A DNA stretch of 32,742 nt, taken from a virus. Below the pieces are notes generated by a model that was not told where the DNA came from, did no database searches, and was given only the letters and a program-made list of their open reading frames with translations. Location of the stretch: the IMG/VR virus record IMGVR_UViG_3300024256_000034, positions 1-32,742 of that record; one strand, written 5' to 3'. The translations under genes and the position numbers were made by a program. Below are positions 22,086-31,949 of this stretch, piece by piece; position 1 is the stretch's first letter; each line of letters starts with the position of its first letter.

Positions 22086-22664
22086 ATGATAAAGCTTTCC
22101 ATACAAGAAATCCTAGAAGAATTAACAGCACAAGAACTATCATACGGGCAAGGTAGTGACGGAGCTCTTATTGATAGTAAAGCGGAAGACGTAAAGTTTT
22201 CCGTTTTGCCTTTACAATATGATGAAGATAGTGGAACAATTAGATTTAAAATAAGTTCGATATCAAGATCGGGAATGCAACATAATACCTTATTCCAAAT
22301 GGTTAATATGTATGATATTAAAACCGAAATTAAAAATTTAATTAATGAAGGCAAATTTATGATGGAAAACCTGTCAACTTTTGTTTCAAGGGCCATTTTA
22401 GGCAACATAAAATTACATTGTACATGCGAGTCTTATCAATATTATAGAAGCTATCAGCTAAGTCAGTTAGATGCCGCCGTTTATCCAGAAACAAGACCCC
22501 CAAAGAAAACAGATCCAAATTTGCAAAGAGTTCATCTTTGCCATCATCTTTTGGCGACAATTAGATACGTTCTTAAGGACGTTTCAAGAATGACGGATTT
22601 TATTATAGCTAATGATAATTTTCTTGGAAACATAAAGGAAACAAATCAAAATGAAGAAATTTAA
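22086..22664 (+). CDS. SWIM-like zinc-finger protein, unknown role
   Basis: It runs from ATG 22086 to TAA 22662 (192 aa), overlapping the next gene by 14 bases. The segment GNIKLHCTCESYQYY (C112, C114), followed about 38 residues later by HLCHHLL (C152, H154), gives a CxC...CxH metal-site pattern like the SWIM zinc finger. SWIM domains bind DNA or protein in many contexts. Similar small proteins occur near packaging genes in T4-like phages, but I know of no assigned role. The N-terminal 100 residues include a beta-rich part (DVKFSVLPLQYDEDSGTIRF). The zinc-site call rests on residue spacing alone. Confidence 0.7.
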   Translation: MIKLSIQEILEELTAQELSYGQGSDGALIDSKAEDVKFSVLPLQYDEDSGTIRFKISSISRSGMQHNTLFQMVNMYDIKTEIKNLINEGKFMMENLSTFVSRAILGNIKLHCTCESYQYYRSYQLSQLDAAVYPETRPPKKTDPNLQRVHLCHHLLATIRYVLKDVSRMTDFIIANDNFLGNIKETNQNEEI

Positions 22665-23130
22665 TGTAGAAATAGATTTTGATCAAATTTTAGCGGAAGT
22701 AAAAAATATTATCAAAGAGGGCGATGAGTTTTCAGGTGAAGATTTTAACGGAAGAGATCCTCTTGCCAGAACACCAGGAGAGGCAACGTTAATCAATGCC
22801 GTAACTGAATATTGTAATCAAACTGGCAAAGAATTATATAAAAATGATTTAGTTGCCATTATAGTTGGAATAGCGCAAGATTTTGATTCTACTGAAAAAA
22901 TTGAACAATTAAAACGTTTTGTGAAATCATCAATTAATAGCAAGCAGCATGTGCGTGAGCCAGAAGGCGTTGAAAATTTAGAAGCCCCTGATGAAAGTCT
23001 GGCTGATGAACCTAACTTTGAAGATGACGAGCCAGAAGCTGAAGAAGGTTTCGAGAATATCGACGATGAAGATATGGAAGCTGTTGAAGAAGTTAGCGAA
23101 GGTGAAGACGAAGAAGACGTACTCAAATAA
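22651..23130 (+). CDS. Acidic protein directly upstream of terminase (small-terminase candidate)
   Basis: The ATG at 22651 lies inside the end of the upstream gene and the gene ends at TAA 23128, abutting the terminase ATG (159 aa, no TGA). Residues 1-105 look helical (FDQILAEVKNIIKEGDEF, LINAVTEYCNQTGKELYKND). The last 55 residues are highly acidic (EDDEPEAEEG, GEDEEDVLK). T4 places its small terminase gene (gp16) directly before gp17, and the size is similar. However, no helix-turn-helix or coiled-coil signature of small terminases is obvious. An acidic adaptor for DNA-binding partners is an alternative. Confidence 0.65.
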   Translation: MKKFNVEIDFDQILAEVKNIIKEGDEFSGEDFNGRDPLARTPGEATLINAVTEYCNQTGKELYKNDLVAIIVGIAQDFDSTEKIEQLKRFVKSSINSKQHVREPEGVENLEAPDESLADEPNFEDDEPEAEEGFENIDDEDMEAVEEVSEGEDEEDVLK

Positions 23131-24819
23131 ATGAATTTAAATAGAAGACTATCAAAAGAAGAACTTTTTGTTGTAAGTGAATTAACAAGATGTCGTAATT
23201 CTGTGCATTATTTTCTTGAACGATATTGCAAAGTTATTACAGATAAACCTGTCCCGCAGCCATTTATTTTATACCCCTTCCAAAAAACAAAATGTTTAAA
23301 TAGTTGGCTTAAGAATGAAAGACAAATTATCGTAAAGGGCCGACAGACAGGTGTATCAACTGTAGCGGCAGGCTATGCCTTATGAAAAATGATCTTTGAA
23401 GAATATTTCTTAACATTAACTATCGCATATGATCAGGACTCAGCGGCAAATATTATTGCCAAGATGCAATTAATGATCGACAATATTCCAAAATTTATTT
23501 TACCAAAGCAAACTATCCAAAATAAGCTATCAGTGGGTTTTGAGAATGGCTCTGAGGCGAGAGCTTTAGCGCACGGTACTAAGAAAGGCAGATCCTTCGC
23601 TCCAAAACTCCTTATATTTGATGAGGGAGCTTTTATTGAAGGATTAGAAAAGCTTTATATAGCATCATCCCCTGGATTATCAAAAACAAAGGGCCAGCTT
23701 ATAGTTATAAGTACGCCAAATGGATATGGTAATTGATATGCGAATACTTATTTTGGAGCTCCAGAAAATGGGTTTGTATCTGAAAAAATTATGTGGTATG
23801 AAATGCCAGAGAGAGACGAAGCATGAGCGACAAAAGAACGTATGCGTTTAGGCGATAGAGCCTTTGCTCAAGAATATGAGTGTTCGTTCTTACAGTCTGG
23901 AAATACCGTAATAGAAATGAAAGATATTTTAAAGCAGGAAGACGATAATGTAAGGCCTCCGGAACAAAAATTAAATATAACAGATAAAAACTTTATAGAA
24001 TTAAATCATGAAGAAGAAATGTGAGTATGAGAAGATCCGCTGCCAGAAGCTGCTTATATCATCGCAGCAGATGTTGCAAGAGGTGATGGATTAGATAACT
24101 CTGCCTTTTCTGTCTGAAAAATACCTTCTGATTTAAGTTTTGATGTGGAAAGTGAAGCTGCCCCTGCGATACAAGTCGCAGAATTTTATGCTAAAATAAA
24201 AACAAATGATTACGGCAACCTTTTAAATATTATGGGTGAGAGATATAATAACGCAATAGTAATAGTTGAAAACAATGCAATTGGTATAGCCACATTAAAT
24301 ACTTTAACTGAATTAGAATATCCAAGATTATATCATACAGATAAGGCGGCGAAAAGAGTTGTTACATTAGACGAAGGTTTGAATGTAGCAGAAGATAAAA
24401 TCCCAGGATTCACAATGTCGATGCGAACAAGAGCTGCAGTAATCGACAGTTTAGAAACTTTATGACGAATTGGTGCAATTACAATTAGAAGTAAAAGGCT
24501 GATCAATGAAGCAAAAACTTGAATTTGAAAGAATGGAAGAGCGGATCACAGCGAAGGAAATCATGATGACCTTATTATGTCTTCCGCTATATTTGCCTAT
24601 CTATATAACACTTCGTTTAGACTGCGTGCAAAATTTGATAGAAAAATTGAAGCAACCCTTGATGTAATCCATAATAGAAATAAAAATTCGAACATAAAAA
24701 CTCAATTTAAAAAATCGACCGTAAGAAATTCAAATCCATGAATTCTACAATACGGCGATCAAAATAAAGGATCTGAAGCTGATTCTTGAGATTTGAAAGA
24801 ATTGATAAATAACAAGTAA
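23131..24819 (+). CDS. Large terminase subunit (T4 gp17-like)
   Basis: It runs from ATG 23131 to TAA 24817 (562 aa), with eleven TGA Trp codons (23383, 23734, 23824, 24022, 24028 and others) against two TGG. It is the packaging motor ATPase and headful nuclease. The ATPase domain shows a deviant Walker A, IVKGRQTGVST (Lys 69 before the loop instead of GK[ST], as in lambda gpA), Walker B LLIFDEGAF, and coupling motif VISTPNG. The nuclease domain shows AADVARGDGLDNSAFSVWK, VENNAIG and GNHDDLIMS with the metal-binding acids. The Trp codons in SVWK, the IWKNGRADHSEG segment and LETLW are TGA at positions where terminases of this family carry Trp. The gene abuts its acidic upstream neighbour and precedes the portal, as in the T4 17-20 order. 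Confidence 0.93.
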
Positions 24820-24882
24820 ATGCAAATAAAAGCAATCTTCTATATATAATTACACTATGATAAAAATAAGGTATTGATAGAA

Positions 24883-27800
24883 ATGGCAAAAAATAGCAAA
24901 AGTTATAAGGCAGAAAAAATTCTGCCAGACGAAAATAAATATGTTGCCGACGTAAAAACCGAGCCCAAAACATCGAATCTATATAATCAATATAGTAAAG
25001 ACACTATAAAAGCCTCGTTCCCTAAAAATACTCCAAAAGCAAAAGAAAATTTACATTTATCCCCTTCTATTCGAGATGAAAAAAAGTTATTCAAAAAACT
25101 TAAGAAGATGATTACCGGCCCAGATATTTTACCTAATTTAGATAAATATATTCAAGGTAAAATGACTCGTAAACAGGCGGAAAAAGTTGCAAGATATGAA
25201 GAATACTTTAAAAAAATTCAAAGTATGACATATTTTGGAGTTATGCAGAATGATGGTGATCGTAGACTTCGTTATATGGAATATGATCGAATGGAATGGA
25301 TGTCCCCGGAAGTAGGAAGAGCCCTAGATGCATTAGCCTCTGATGCCACAACTTTGAACGAAGAAAATCAGGTTGTAAAGGTTATGTCGAAGCATGGCAA
25401 AATAACAGAAGAAGCCAATGATTTATTTAATAATATATTAGATATCAAATCAAATTTATTTTATTGAATAAGAGATACGCTAAAGTACGGAGATAGTTTC
25501 TTTACTTTACATATAGACGCCCATGACGGGATTAAAAAAGCAGTGCCAGCGCCAGTTGAGCAATGTGAAAGAGAAGTTGGATATGATGAGCAAAATCCAT
25601 TCGCGCATAGGTTTAAAATTGCTGGTTTAGGTGAAGAATATTTGCAACCATATGAGGTTGCTCATTTTAGATTGAAAGCTTCTGTAGATTTTGGTGAATA
25701 TGGAAAATCAGTTCTAGAAAATGCAAGGCGTATTTGAAGGCAATTAATTACAATTGAAGATAGTATGCTTATTTACCGTCTTGTCAGAGCGCCCGAAAGA
25801 AGAATCTTTTATTTTGACGTAGGTAATTTAAGTCCAGAATCCGTAGAAGCTGCGATTAACAAATACTCTTCTGAAATGAAGAAAGAAAAAATCTATGATA
25901 CAGAAGGTAATATAGATTATCGTATGAGCCTTCAGCCGCTTCATAAAGACACAAAAGTACCTTTATTGGATAATAGAATTTTAACATTAGAAGAATTAGC
26001 AAAAGAATATGAAGAAGGCAAAGTTAATTGAACATATTCGATTGACGATAAAACCCATAAGCTAAAGCCAGGCAAGATTAAGTGAGCTGGGAAAAACTAC
26101 AGCGACGCTAAGATCTTAAAAGTAGAATTAGATAATGGTAGTTATGTCCTATCGCATCCTTCACACCCTTTTATTCTTAGAGATGGTAGTTCGCTAGCCG
26201 CAGAGGATTTAAAGCCTTATATGAGCTTAATGCCGTTCTATTCGAAGATAAATAATAGCGGTTACGAAGAGACGTATGAGCCTGGGACTAATAAAACAAA
26301 AATGACGCATACATTTGTCGCGCGGGATACTTATAACGATGAATTTAAAGTTTTAGACGAGAATCACGAAACGAATGATAGAAAAAAGAAGAGTGTCCCA
26401 ATCGTGCATCACAAAGGAATCACGGGTTGAAAAAATAATAAGCTAAATAATAGTCCCGAAAATTTAATTCCAATGAATTGGGAAGAGCACGCGACTTGAC
26501 ATAAAATTCAATGTAATTTGACGTTAAATAACCCCGAAGCTTTAGAAAAGCGTAAGAAAAGATTAATAGAGTATAATAAAACTAAAGCAAATAGTGATAA
26601 TACAATCTATTATAATAAATTATATAAAAAAGCAGAACATATGGGAGAGATTTATAATAATTCTGAATTGCATAAATTTCATAATATAATTCGTAGAAAA
26701 GCTATGAAAGATCATTGAAAAAATGGAGGCCATAAAATCCCATCTGTGATTTTCGATAAGTATATTTGAAATAGTCTGAATGACGCCATAAATACTAATA
26801 AGATAATAAGTCAAAAGTCCGCAGTAGATTTTATTAATAATAATTTAATTGACTATTTAATTAAATTAAATCCAGCTTGTACGAAATTAATAAATAATAA
26901 AAAAATATCAAAAATATTAATAAAAGCAAAAATACAAGAATTAGGATTTAAAGATTTTGAAGATTATCATAAAAATAATATAATAAATCATAAAGTTAAA
27001 TCTATTTCCGTATGGCACGAAACGGAAGATGTTTATTGTATGACAATTATAGGTGATAATGGCCAGAATGATAGACATAACTTTGCTATTATACCTGAAA
27101 ATTGTATGGAAAATGATAAATCGAGCCCTTATAAGATGACCAGACATTCAGGTTTATTCGTAAAAAACTCGGTGGAAGAAGATATTTTTGTACCAACTCG
27201 TGGTGGACATTCTAATACTAAGATCGAAACCCTGCCTGCTCAGCAATGGGCCGTAATTGACGACGTTAAATATCTTCATGATAAGTTTATCGCAGCCTTA
27301 GCTGTACCAAATGATTATCTTGGCTACGAGAACTCAATGGGAAGCACAACGACACTGGGAAACCAAGATATTAGATATTCAAAGTTTGTTGAAAGAATTC
27401 AAAGATCTATTTTAGAAACGCTTAATGATATTTTAATGATTCATCTTTATATTAAAGGATATAAGAGCCTGGATCTATCTGAAATTGAATTAAGTTTAAC
27501 TAACCCTTCGCATATAAATGAATTGCAACAACTTGAAATTTTAGCATCAAGATTCGACTTATATCAAAATGCAAAAGAAAATGGTATTTATAGCTCTTAT
27601 TGATTAAAGAAAAATATTTTAGATTTAACTGACGAAGAAATCGAGCAAGAAGAATTAAATGTATTAAGAGATAATATTGTAGACTTTACAAAGATGCAGG
27701 CGCAAGAAGGTGTTTTATTAACTGTTAAAGATGTATTAGATTATAACAATACTCAAAATCAAGCTGCAGCTAATGCGATGGGTATGGACGCTGGAATGCC

Positions 27801-27966
27801 AGGCGGCGCCGGCGGAATGAGTGACTTTGGCCCTAGCGATGACTTCGGAGACATGGGAGGCGCAGATATAGGCGGTATAGAACCAGATATAGATACTTCT
27901 ATGGGAGATGCCGAAGATCTAGCTGACGAAGTTGAAGACATTGATTTAGCAACTCCGGAAATTTAA
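24883..27966 (+). CDS. Portal protein (T4 gp20-like) interrupted by an HNH intein
   Basis: It runs from ATG 24883, with AAGG 11 bases upstream, to TAA 27964: 1027 aa of precursor and about 616 aa after removal of the intein (residues 352-762). The portal forms the dodecameric packaging vertex. The exteins carry T4-type portal features: RYMEYDRMEWMSPEVGRALD, VAHFRLKASVDFGEYGKSVL, RAPERRIFYFDVGNLS and NIDYRMSLQ before the insertion, and SVEEDIFVPTRGG, IETLPAQQ and LAVPNDYLGYE after it. The C-terminus is Gly, Asp and Met-rich. An alternative TTG start at 24874 is possible but worse placed. The splice residues are odd (Pro at intein position 1), so efficient splicing needs testing. The gene follows the terminase by 63 bases and abuts the nucleotidyltransferase-domain gene. 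Confidence 0.9.
25936..27168 (+). mobile_element. 411-aa intein with HNH homing endonuclease, inserted in the portal
   Basis: The N-terminal splicing block reads PLHKDTKVPLLDNRILTLEE, matching phage inteins that start CLxxDTKIPLLDGRTLT but with Pro in place of Cys1. WTYSIDD, KPGKIKWAGKNY and VELDNGSYVLSHPSHPFILR follow (block B; Thr of TxxH is His here). Block F is VYCMTII...DRHNFAI and block G is SGLFVKN, followed by extein Ser. The penultimate residue is Lys rather than His. An alternative C-terminus at PEN|C (27102) is less likely, because SGLFVKN|S matches block G and restores a portal-like SVEEDIFVP. Removal joins YRMSLQ to SVEEDIF. Boundaries are inferred from these blocks. The element would home into intein-less portal alleles. 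Confidence 0.82.
26404..26505 (+). other. HNH endonuclease motif inside the intein
   Basis: VHHKGITG (intein residues 158-159 are HH), then KLNNSPENLIPMNWEEHATW and the following HK, give the H-H...N...H pattern of HNH homing nucleases. These commonly show 'HH.d..kLNNsP.NL..m...eH...H'. The key His, Asn and His residues are present, so the nuclease looks intact although the splicing blocks are atypical. Downstream helical segments (26600-26990) are probably its DNA-recognition region. Confidence 0.8.
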
Positions 27967-27967
27967 A

Positions 27968-29935
27968 ATGAATAATTTAAAAGAAAAATTAAATAAGCTG
28001 GACAGCAATCCTATAATAAAACACGCAAAGATTAATAAAACTTTACATCCAGATATATGAAAAGATGGCAAATTAGACCCTGAAGTCTGCGAAAAATTAG
28101 TGGGCATTGTAGGTTTCTTTTTGGCAGAAATGAATATTGAAGAATTTGAAAATTTTAAATTGGAAGATGTCATTTTTACCGGCTCGTTAGCTAATTATAC
28201 ATATACAGACTATAGCGATTTAGACTTGCATCTTATATATTCATTTAGCGGAGATAGCGAAGCCGAGGATATTTTTATTGATTTAATGCTTGCAAAAAAG
28301 ACAATTTGAAATTTAAAGAATGATATAAATATTAAAAATTTTGAAGTTGAAATATATACGCAAACTATGGATGAAGATCATTTCTCTTCAGGTGTATATA
28401 GTATATTAGATAATAAGTGAATTATTCGTCCCGTAAAAAGAGAAGAAAGCAATATAGATATAAATAAATTATATCAAAAAGTAGAAATTTTGTCTAATAT
28501 GATCGATAAGGCTGTAGAAAATAATAACGAGTTAGAATTAGAAAAAGTTTTTGATAAAATTAAAAAGCTTAGAAAGCAAAGCTTAGAAGAAGAAGGCGCT
28601 TTTTCTTCTGGTAATATGGTTTTTAAAGTTTTAAGATCTATGAAAAAAATAAAAAAAATAGTCTTGGCAATTAGTAGGATAAAGGTTGAAAAGCATTCAC
28701 TAGTAGAAAAAACTGCGAGCCAGAAGAAAAAAGGTTTAAAAGAGCAGAAGCATCTGCAAAATAAATTAAATAATCTTGAAAAGAAGCGGGGAGCAGAAGA
28801 AGAAAAAGAATTATCAAAAAATAGAAGCGGGATAAGCCAACAATTAAAAAAAGACAAAGAAGATCAATGATTAGATAATTTAAATTTCAAAGCCGAACAC
28901 GAAGATTTAGAACCGTTTAAAAAAGCTGAAGATCCTTCGAACGCGATATCAAAGTTAGACTGAGATAAAGAAGAATCGAATTTAAGTTTATTAGATAAAG
29001 AAGATTTTTACGAAGAAGATAAAGAAGAATTAGAGCAAGAACTAGATCCCGATCTGGAAGACAGCGAAGAATCTAATCAAGAATCTAATCAAGAATCAAG
29101 CAAATATGCTTCTGAAATTTTTAGGATTATCGACGCAATAGTAGATACTATTGATAAAATTGGAAACGAAATATCTCCAGATTCTATGAATGTAGGCGAT
29201 AATTATTTTTATAAGAAAAATGATGGAGAAATTTCCAAAGTTCAAATCACAAAGCTTCAAAAAGATTCAGAAAAGGCTTTGATTAAAATTATTGAATCTG
29301 TAAACATAAAAGTTGTAAATGAAGATTTTGCCGTATTAAAACCAGACTTATATAAAACGCAAGCTGACGCAGAAAAGCAAGAGGCGTTGTTTGACGCTGA
29401 TAATTTGGAAGATCTTTTAAATAAAATTAAACAAAGTTTTGGGCCTTTAAAAAATTGGTATAAATCATTTGATATGATTCTACAAAATCAGCCTGTAAAG
29501 AAAGCTGTAAAAGAAAATTTAAAGATAAAATTTAATAATTTAAATGAAACCGTTACAGATATGATTGCAAAAATACCGATTTTTAGCACTACTGTTTCTA
29601 TAATTGTTGACTTTTTATCAGATTTATATAAGCTATTTAGAACCTTAATAAATGTTGCACCAATTAGCTTACTTAAAAGACTAGTCTTATTGTTAGAAGA
29701 ATTAATTAATAGTATTAAAAAATTTAATGCTTATGCTGCAAAATCAAACAAAAACGTTGAAGAAATTTTAGAGACAAGTAAAGAATATGCGCAGAAGTTG
29801 ATTGGGTTAAAAGAAAATCTGGTAAATCTAATTCAAGAGCACGAAGAAAAGCTTCAAGAATTAAAGCAACGCCATAAAAATAGACGCGAGTATACAGATG
29901 CCGCTTATTTAAAAAATAACAAATCTGATAATTAA
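27968..29935 (+). CDS. Nucleotidyltransferase-domain protein with long helical C-terminal region
   Basis: ATG 27968 lies one base after the portal stop; the gene ends at TAA 29933 (655 aa). TGA is read as Trp at 28058, 28307, 28418, 28868 and 28961. Residues 68-90, VIFTGSLANYTYTDYSDLDL, match the minimal nucleotidyltransferase motif GS...DxD (G72-S73, D84, D86). Related proteins lie beside the portal in many T4-like phages; their target is not known to me. The rest is charged and helical: a Lys-rich coil (about 190-300), an acidic linker with repeated ESNQ, and a C-terminal helical part (residues 400-640) with hydrophobic stretches (FSTTVSIIVDFLSDLYKLF, SLLKRLVLLLEEL) that might touch membranes or pack as coiled coil. 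Fusion of the small domain to such a long tail is unusual. Confidence 0.78.
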
Positions 29936-29956
29936 TAAAATAAATGATTTTATATA

Positions 29957-29964
29957 TATAAATA
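29957..29964 (+). promoter_or_regulatory. Candidate T4-type late promoter element TATAAATA
   Basis: An exact TATAAATA lies in the 51-bp gap before the 290-aa gene, 23 bases upstream of its ATG and followed by an AAGGA ribosome binding site. The octamer also occurs inside several genes (for example near 28329, 28457 and 30113), so the match alone is weak. Confidence 0.25.
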
Positions 29965-29986
29965 TATAATAAATAAGGACGATAAT

Positions 29987-30859
29987 ATGCGCCATAACAA
30001 GAAAACCAATATATATTTAATTTATAATAGTTTAATTCGAACTATTTCAAAGGCTATGACTTTTGAAAATATTGAAAATAGTAAAGATGCAATAATCGCT
30101 AAAGAAATATTATATAAATATTTTAAAAAAGGCGTATTAAAAGAATATATTCATGTCGGTAATATTATTAATAATAGTAATTTTTCTAAAACAGAAAAGC
30201 TTTTAGCCGTCGAAATGTTAAAAGAAACGGAAGGTTTTGTTCAGGCATTTGATACAGAAGATTATAGAACCGAAAAAATTAATTTACTCAAAGAGGTTAA
30301 AAAGTTTTTTAATCTTGATAAATTATTAGAATATAAGTTTATTAATTATAAGACGTTAGCTTCGATTCATATGTTTATTGAGCATAGTATGGGCGAAAAA
30401 AATATTTTTTCTATAGAAAATCAAGTAAAGATTCGATATACTTTAGCTGAAAATATGCTCAAAACGACAAAAAAGACAAATCAAGATGCATTGAATTATA
30501 TTAAAGCTAATAAAATAGATGATTATACCCTAAAGCTTGCTAATACCGCTTTTGCTAAAAACTTAGAAAAGTTAAACGAAAGTGACAAAGTAATAATTAA
30601 TAGCTATTTGAACGAAGACTTGCATTCTTATATAGCTAATGTAAGAAAAGCAATAAACAAGAATAGAAAACTAATAGAAGAATTTAATATTTATAATGAC
30701 AATATTGAATTAAAAAAGAGACTGAATACAGTTCTAAAAGAAACTTTTAATATTAAAATAGATGAAGAAAATATTAATCAAATAACTGAAAAGTTATTCG
30801 ATTTAAACGAGATAGTTACAGTTATAACAAAAAATACTAAGGAGTCTTATCATGAGTAA
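29987..30859 (+). CDS. Unknown 290-aa helical protein
   Basis: ATG 29987 lies behind AAGGAC; the gene ends at TAA 30857. It uses no Trp codon at all, neither TGA nor TGG. The protein is Lys, Asn and Ile-rich and predicted mostly alpha-helical (for example NLLKEVKKFFNLDKLLEYKF, YIANVRKAINKNRKLIEEFN). I do not recognise a family. In T4 the interval between portal and protease carries small head-core genes (67, 68); a head-core role is possible by position only. It overlaps the next start by eight bases. Confidence 0.72.
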   Translation: MRHNKKTNIYLIYNSLIRTISKAMTFENIENSKDAIIAKEILYKYFKKGVLKEYIHVGNIINNSNFSKTEKLLAVEMLKETEGFVQAFDTEDYRTEKINLLKEVKKFFNLDKLLEYKFINYKTLASIHMFIEHSMGEKNIFSIENQVKIRYTLAENMLKTTKKTNQDALNYIKANKIDDYTLKLANTAFAKNLEKLNESDKVIINSYLNEDLHSYIANVRKAINKNRKLIEEFNIYNDNIELKKRLNTVLKETFNIKIDEENINQITEKLFDLNEIVTVITKNTKESYHE

Positions 30860-31193
30860 CAAAAATGTTTTTGAAAATATCATCGAAGATATGCAAAGTA
30901 AAATCGAAGAGTTAAAAGCGATCGAAGATTGGAATCTAGAATCGGTTAAGCTAGTATGGGAAATCATTCTAGGTATTATTGAACGAGTCGAATTCTATTC
31001 AGAAGAATTAGAAACTATGACAGCCGAAGAGAAGAAAGATATGGCCGCAGAAGTTTTAAATAAACTAATTGATATTCCTTATGTTCCAGAATTTTTAGAA
31101 GAGAAGCTTTTTGATTTCGCAATTGACGGTCTTGTTCATGTATTAAATAACTTGTTTGGTCATAAATGGCTACAAAACGTAGAAATTAAATAA
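30852..31193 (+). CDS. Unknown 113-aa acidic helical protein
   Basis: The ATG at 30852, behind AAGGAG inside the end of the upstream gene, leads to TAA 31191. Its three Trp are all TGG. The protein is acidic and helical (NIIEDMQSKIEELKAIEDWN, VWEIILGIIERVEFYSEELE). It lies directly before the prohead protease, where T4 carries small head-core components, but there is no recognisable motif. The overlap and good ribosome binding site support a real gene. Confidence 0.7.
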   Translation: MSNKNVFENIIEDMQSKIEELKAIEDWNLESVKLVWEIILGIIERVEFYSEELETMTAEEKKDMAAEVLNKLIDIPYVPEFLEEKLFDFAIDGLVHVLNNLFGHKWLQNVEIK

Positions 31194-31213
31194 TACAAAT
31201 TTGGAAAACTAAT

Positions 31214-31924
31214 ATGCAGAAAAATGATAGTCGAATCTTATTAATAGAATCACCAATAGGTAATTCAAATTTAATAGAATTTAATAATAAAATAGTAACA
31301 GAAGCTTTTGGTAATATTAATTTACCAGAAGGTGTCAAAGATACATCTATTTTAATAAAAGGGCCTGTTCAGAGGGCCAATATTCAGAATAGAAACGGCA
31401 GAATTTATCCGTATAAAGTTTTAGATAGAGAATTAGGAAGACTTCAAGAAATTATTAATGTAAATGGTGGAATTCTTGGAGAGCTTGATCATCCTTCCGA
31501 GCCTGTTGTAGAAATGCAACGGGTTCCGATGGCTATACGAAAATTATGGTGAGATGACAAAGAAAAGAATGATATGATGGCCATTGCCGAAATATTAGAT
31601 CCCGCTCTGAATCCTAATGCTGGAATAGCATTGTCTATATTAAATGCTGGTTTGCCACTGGGAATTTCTTCCAGAGGGCTTGGTAGTGTTGAATATCGAG
31701 ATGGAATAGATGTTGTTTGTGAAGATTATGAAATGGTAACATGAGACCTTGTTTCTGACCCGTCAACGCACGGCGCAGTAATGAAACATTATAAAGCCAA
31801 TAAAATTAATGAAGAAAAACGATCAGATATTCATTCTGATATAGTTAAAGAAATCAAACACCAGGGATTCGAAAATAAAATCGAACAAGAACTAGAATCT
31901 CTTTTAAACAAATTAATTTGGTAA
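31214..31924 (+). CDS. Prohead core protease (T4 gp21-like)
   Basis: It runs from ATG 31214 to TAA 31922 (236 aa), with TGA Trp at 31550 and 31742. It is the serine protease of the prohead core that matures T4-type capsids. The family signatures are present: IKGPVQRANIQNRNGRIYPY, GELDHPSE (catalytic His 93), LGISSRGLGS (catalytic Ser at 152-153) and WDLVSDPSTHGAV, whose Trp is TGA. The length matches T4 gp21 (212 aa). The portal-to-protease order follows T4. A leading segment (residues 1-45) before the core may be a propeptide or part of the fold. The scaffold gene that usually follows is not clearly seen before the window ends. Confidence 0.9.
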
Positions 31925-31949
31925 ATAAAATTTAAAAGGAATTCCTATA

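Noticed and set aside
27100-27105. Intein C-terminus at PEN|C
   Set aside because: The later SGLFVKN|S fits block G better and restores a portal-like SVEEDIFVP segment. Kept as an alternative in the intein entry.
3077-28857. Minus-strand ORFs (for example 18802-19074, 22818-23126 and 28474-28857)
   Set aside because: Each lies opposite a well-supported + strand gene, shows low-complexity mirror composition (Ser- or Phe-rich), and has no recognisable domain.
29070-29100. ESNQ tandem repeat in the nucleotidyltransferase-domain gene
   Set aside because: Only two to three short units in an acidic linker; low-complexity linker rather than a functional repeat array.
28329-30120. Further TATAAATA octamers as late promoters
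   Set aside because: They lie inside coding sequence of an AT-rich genome and are expected by chance.
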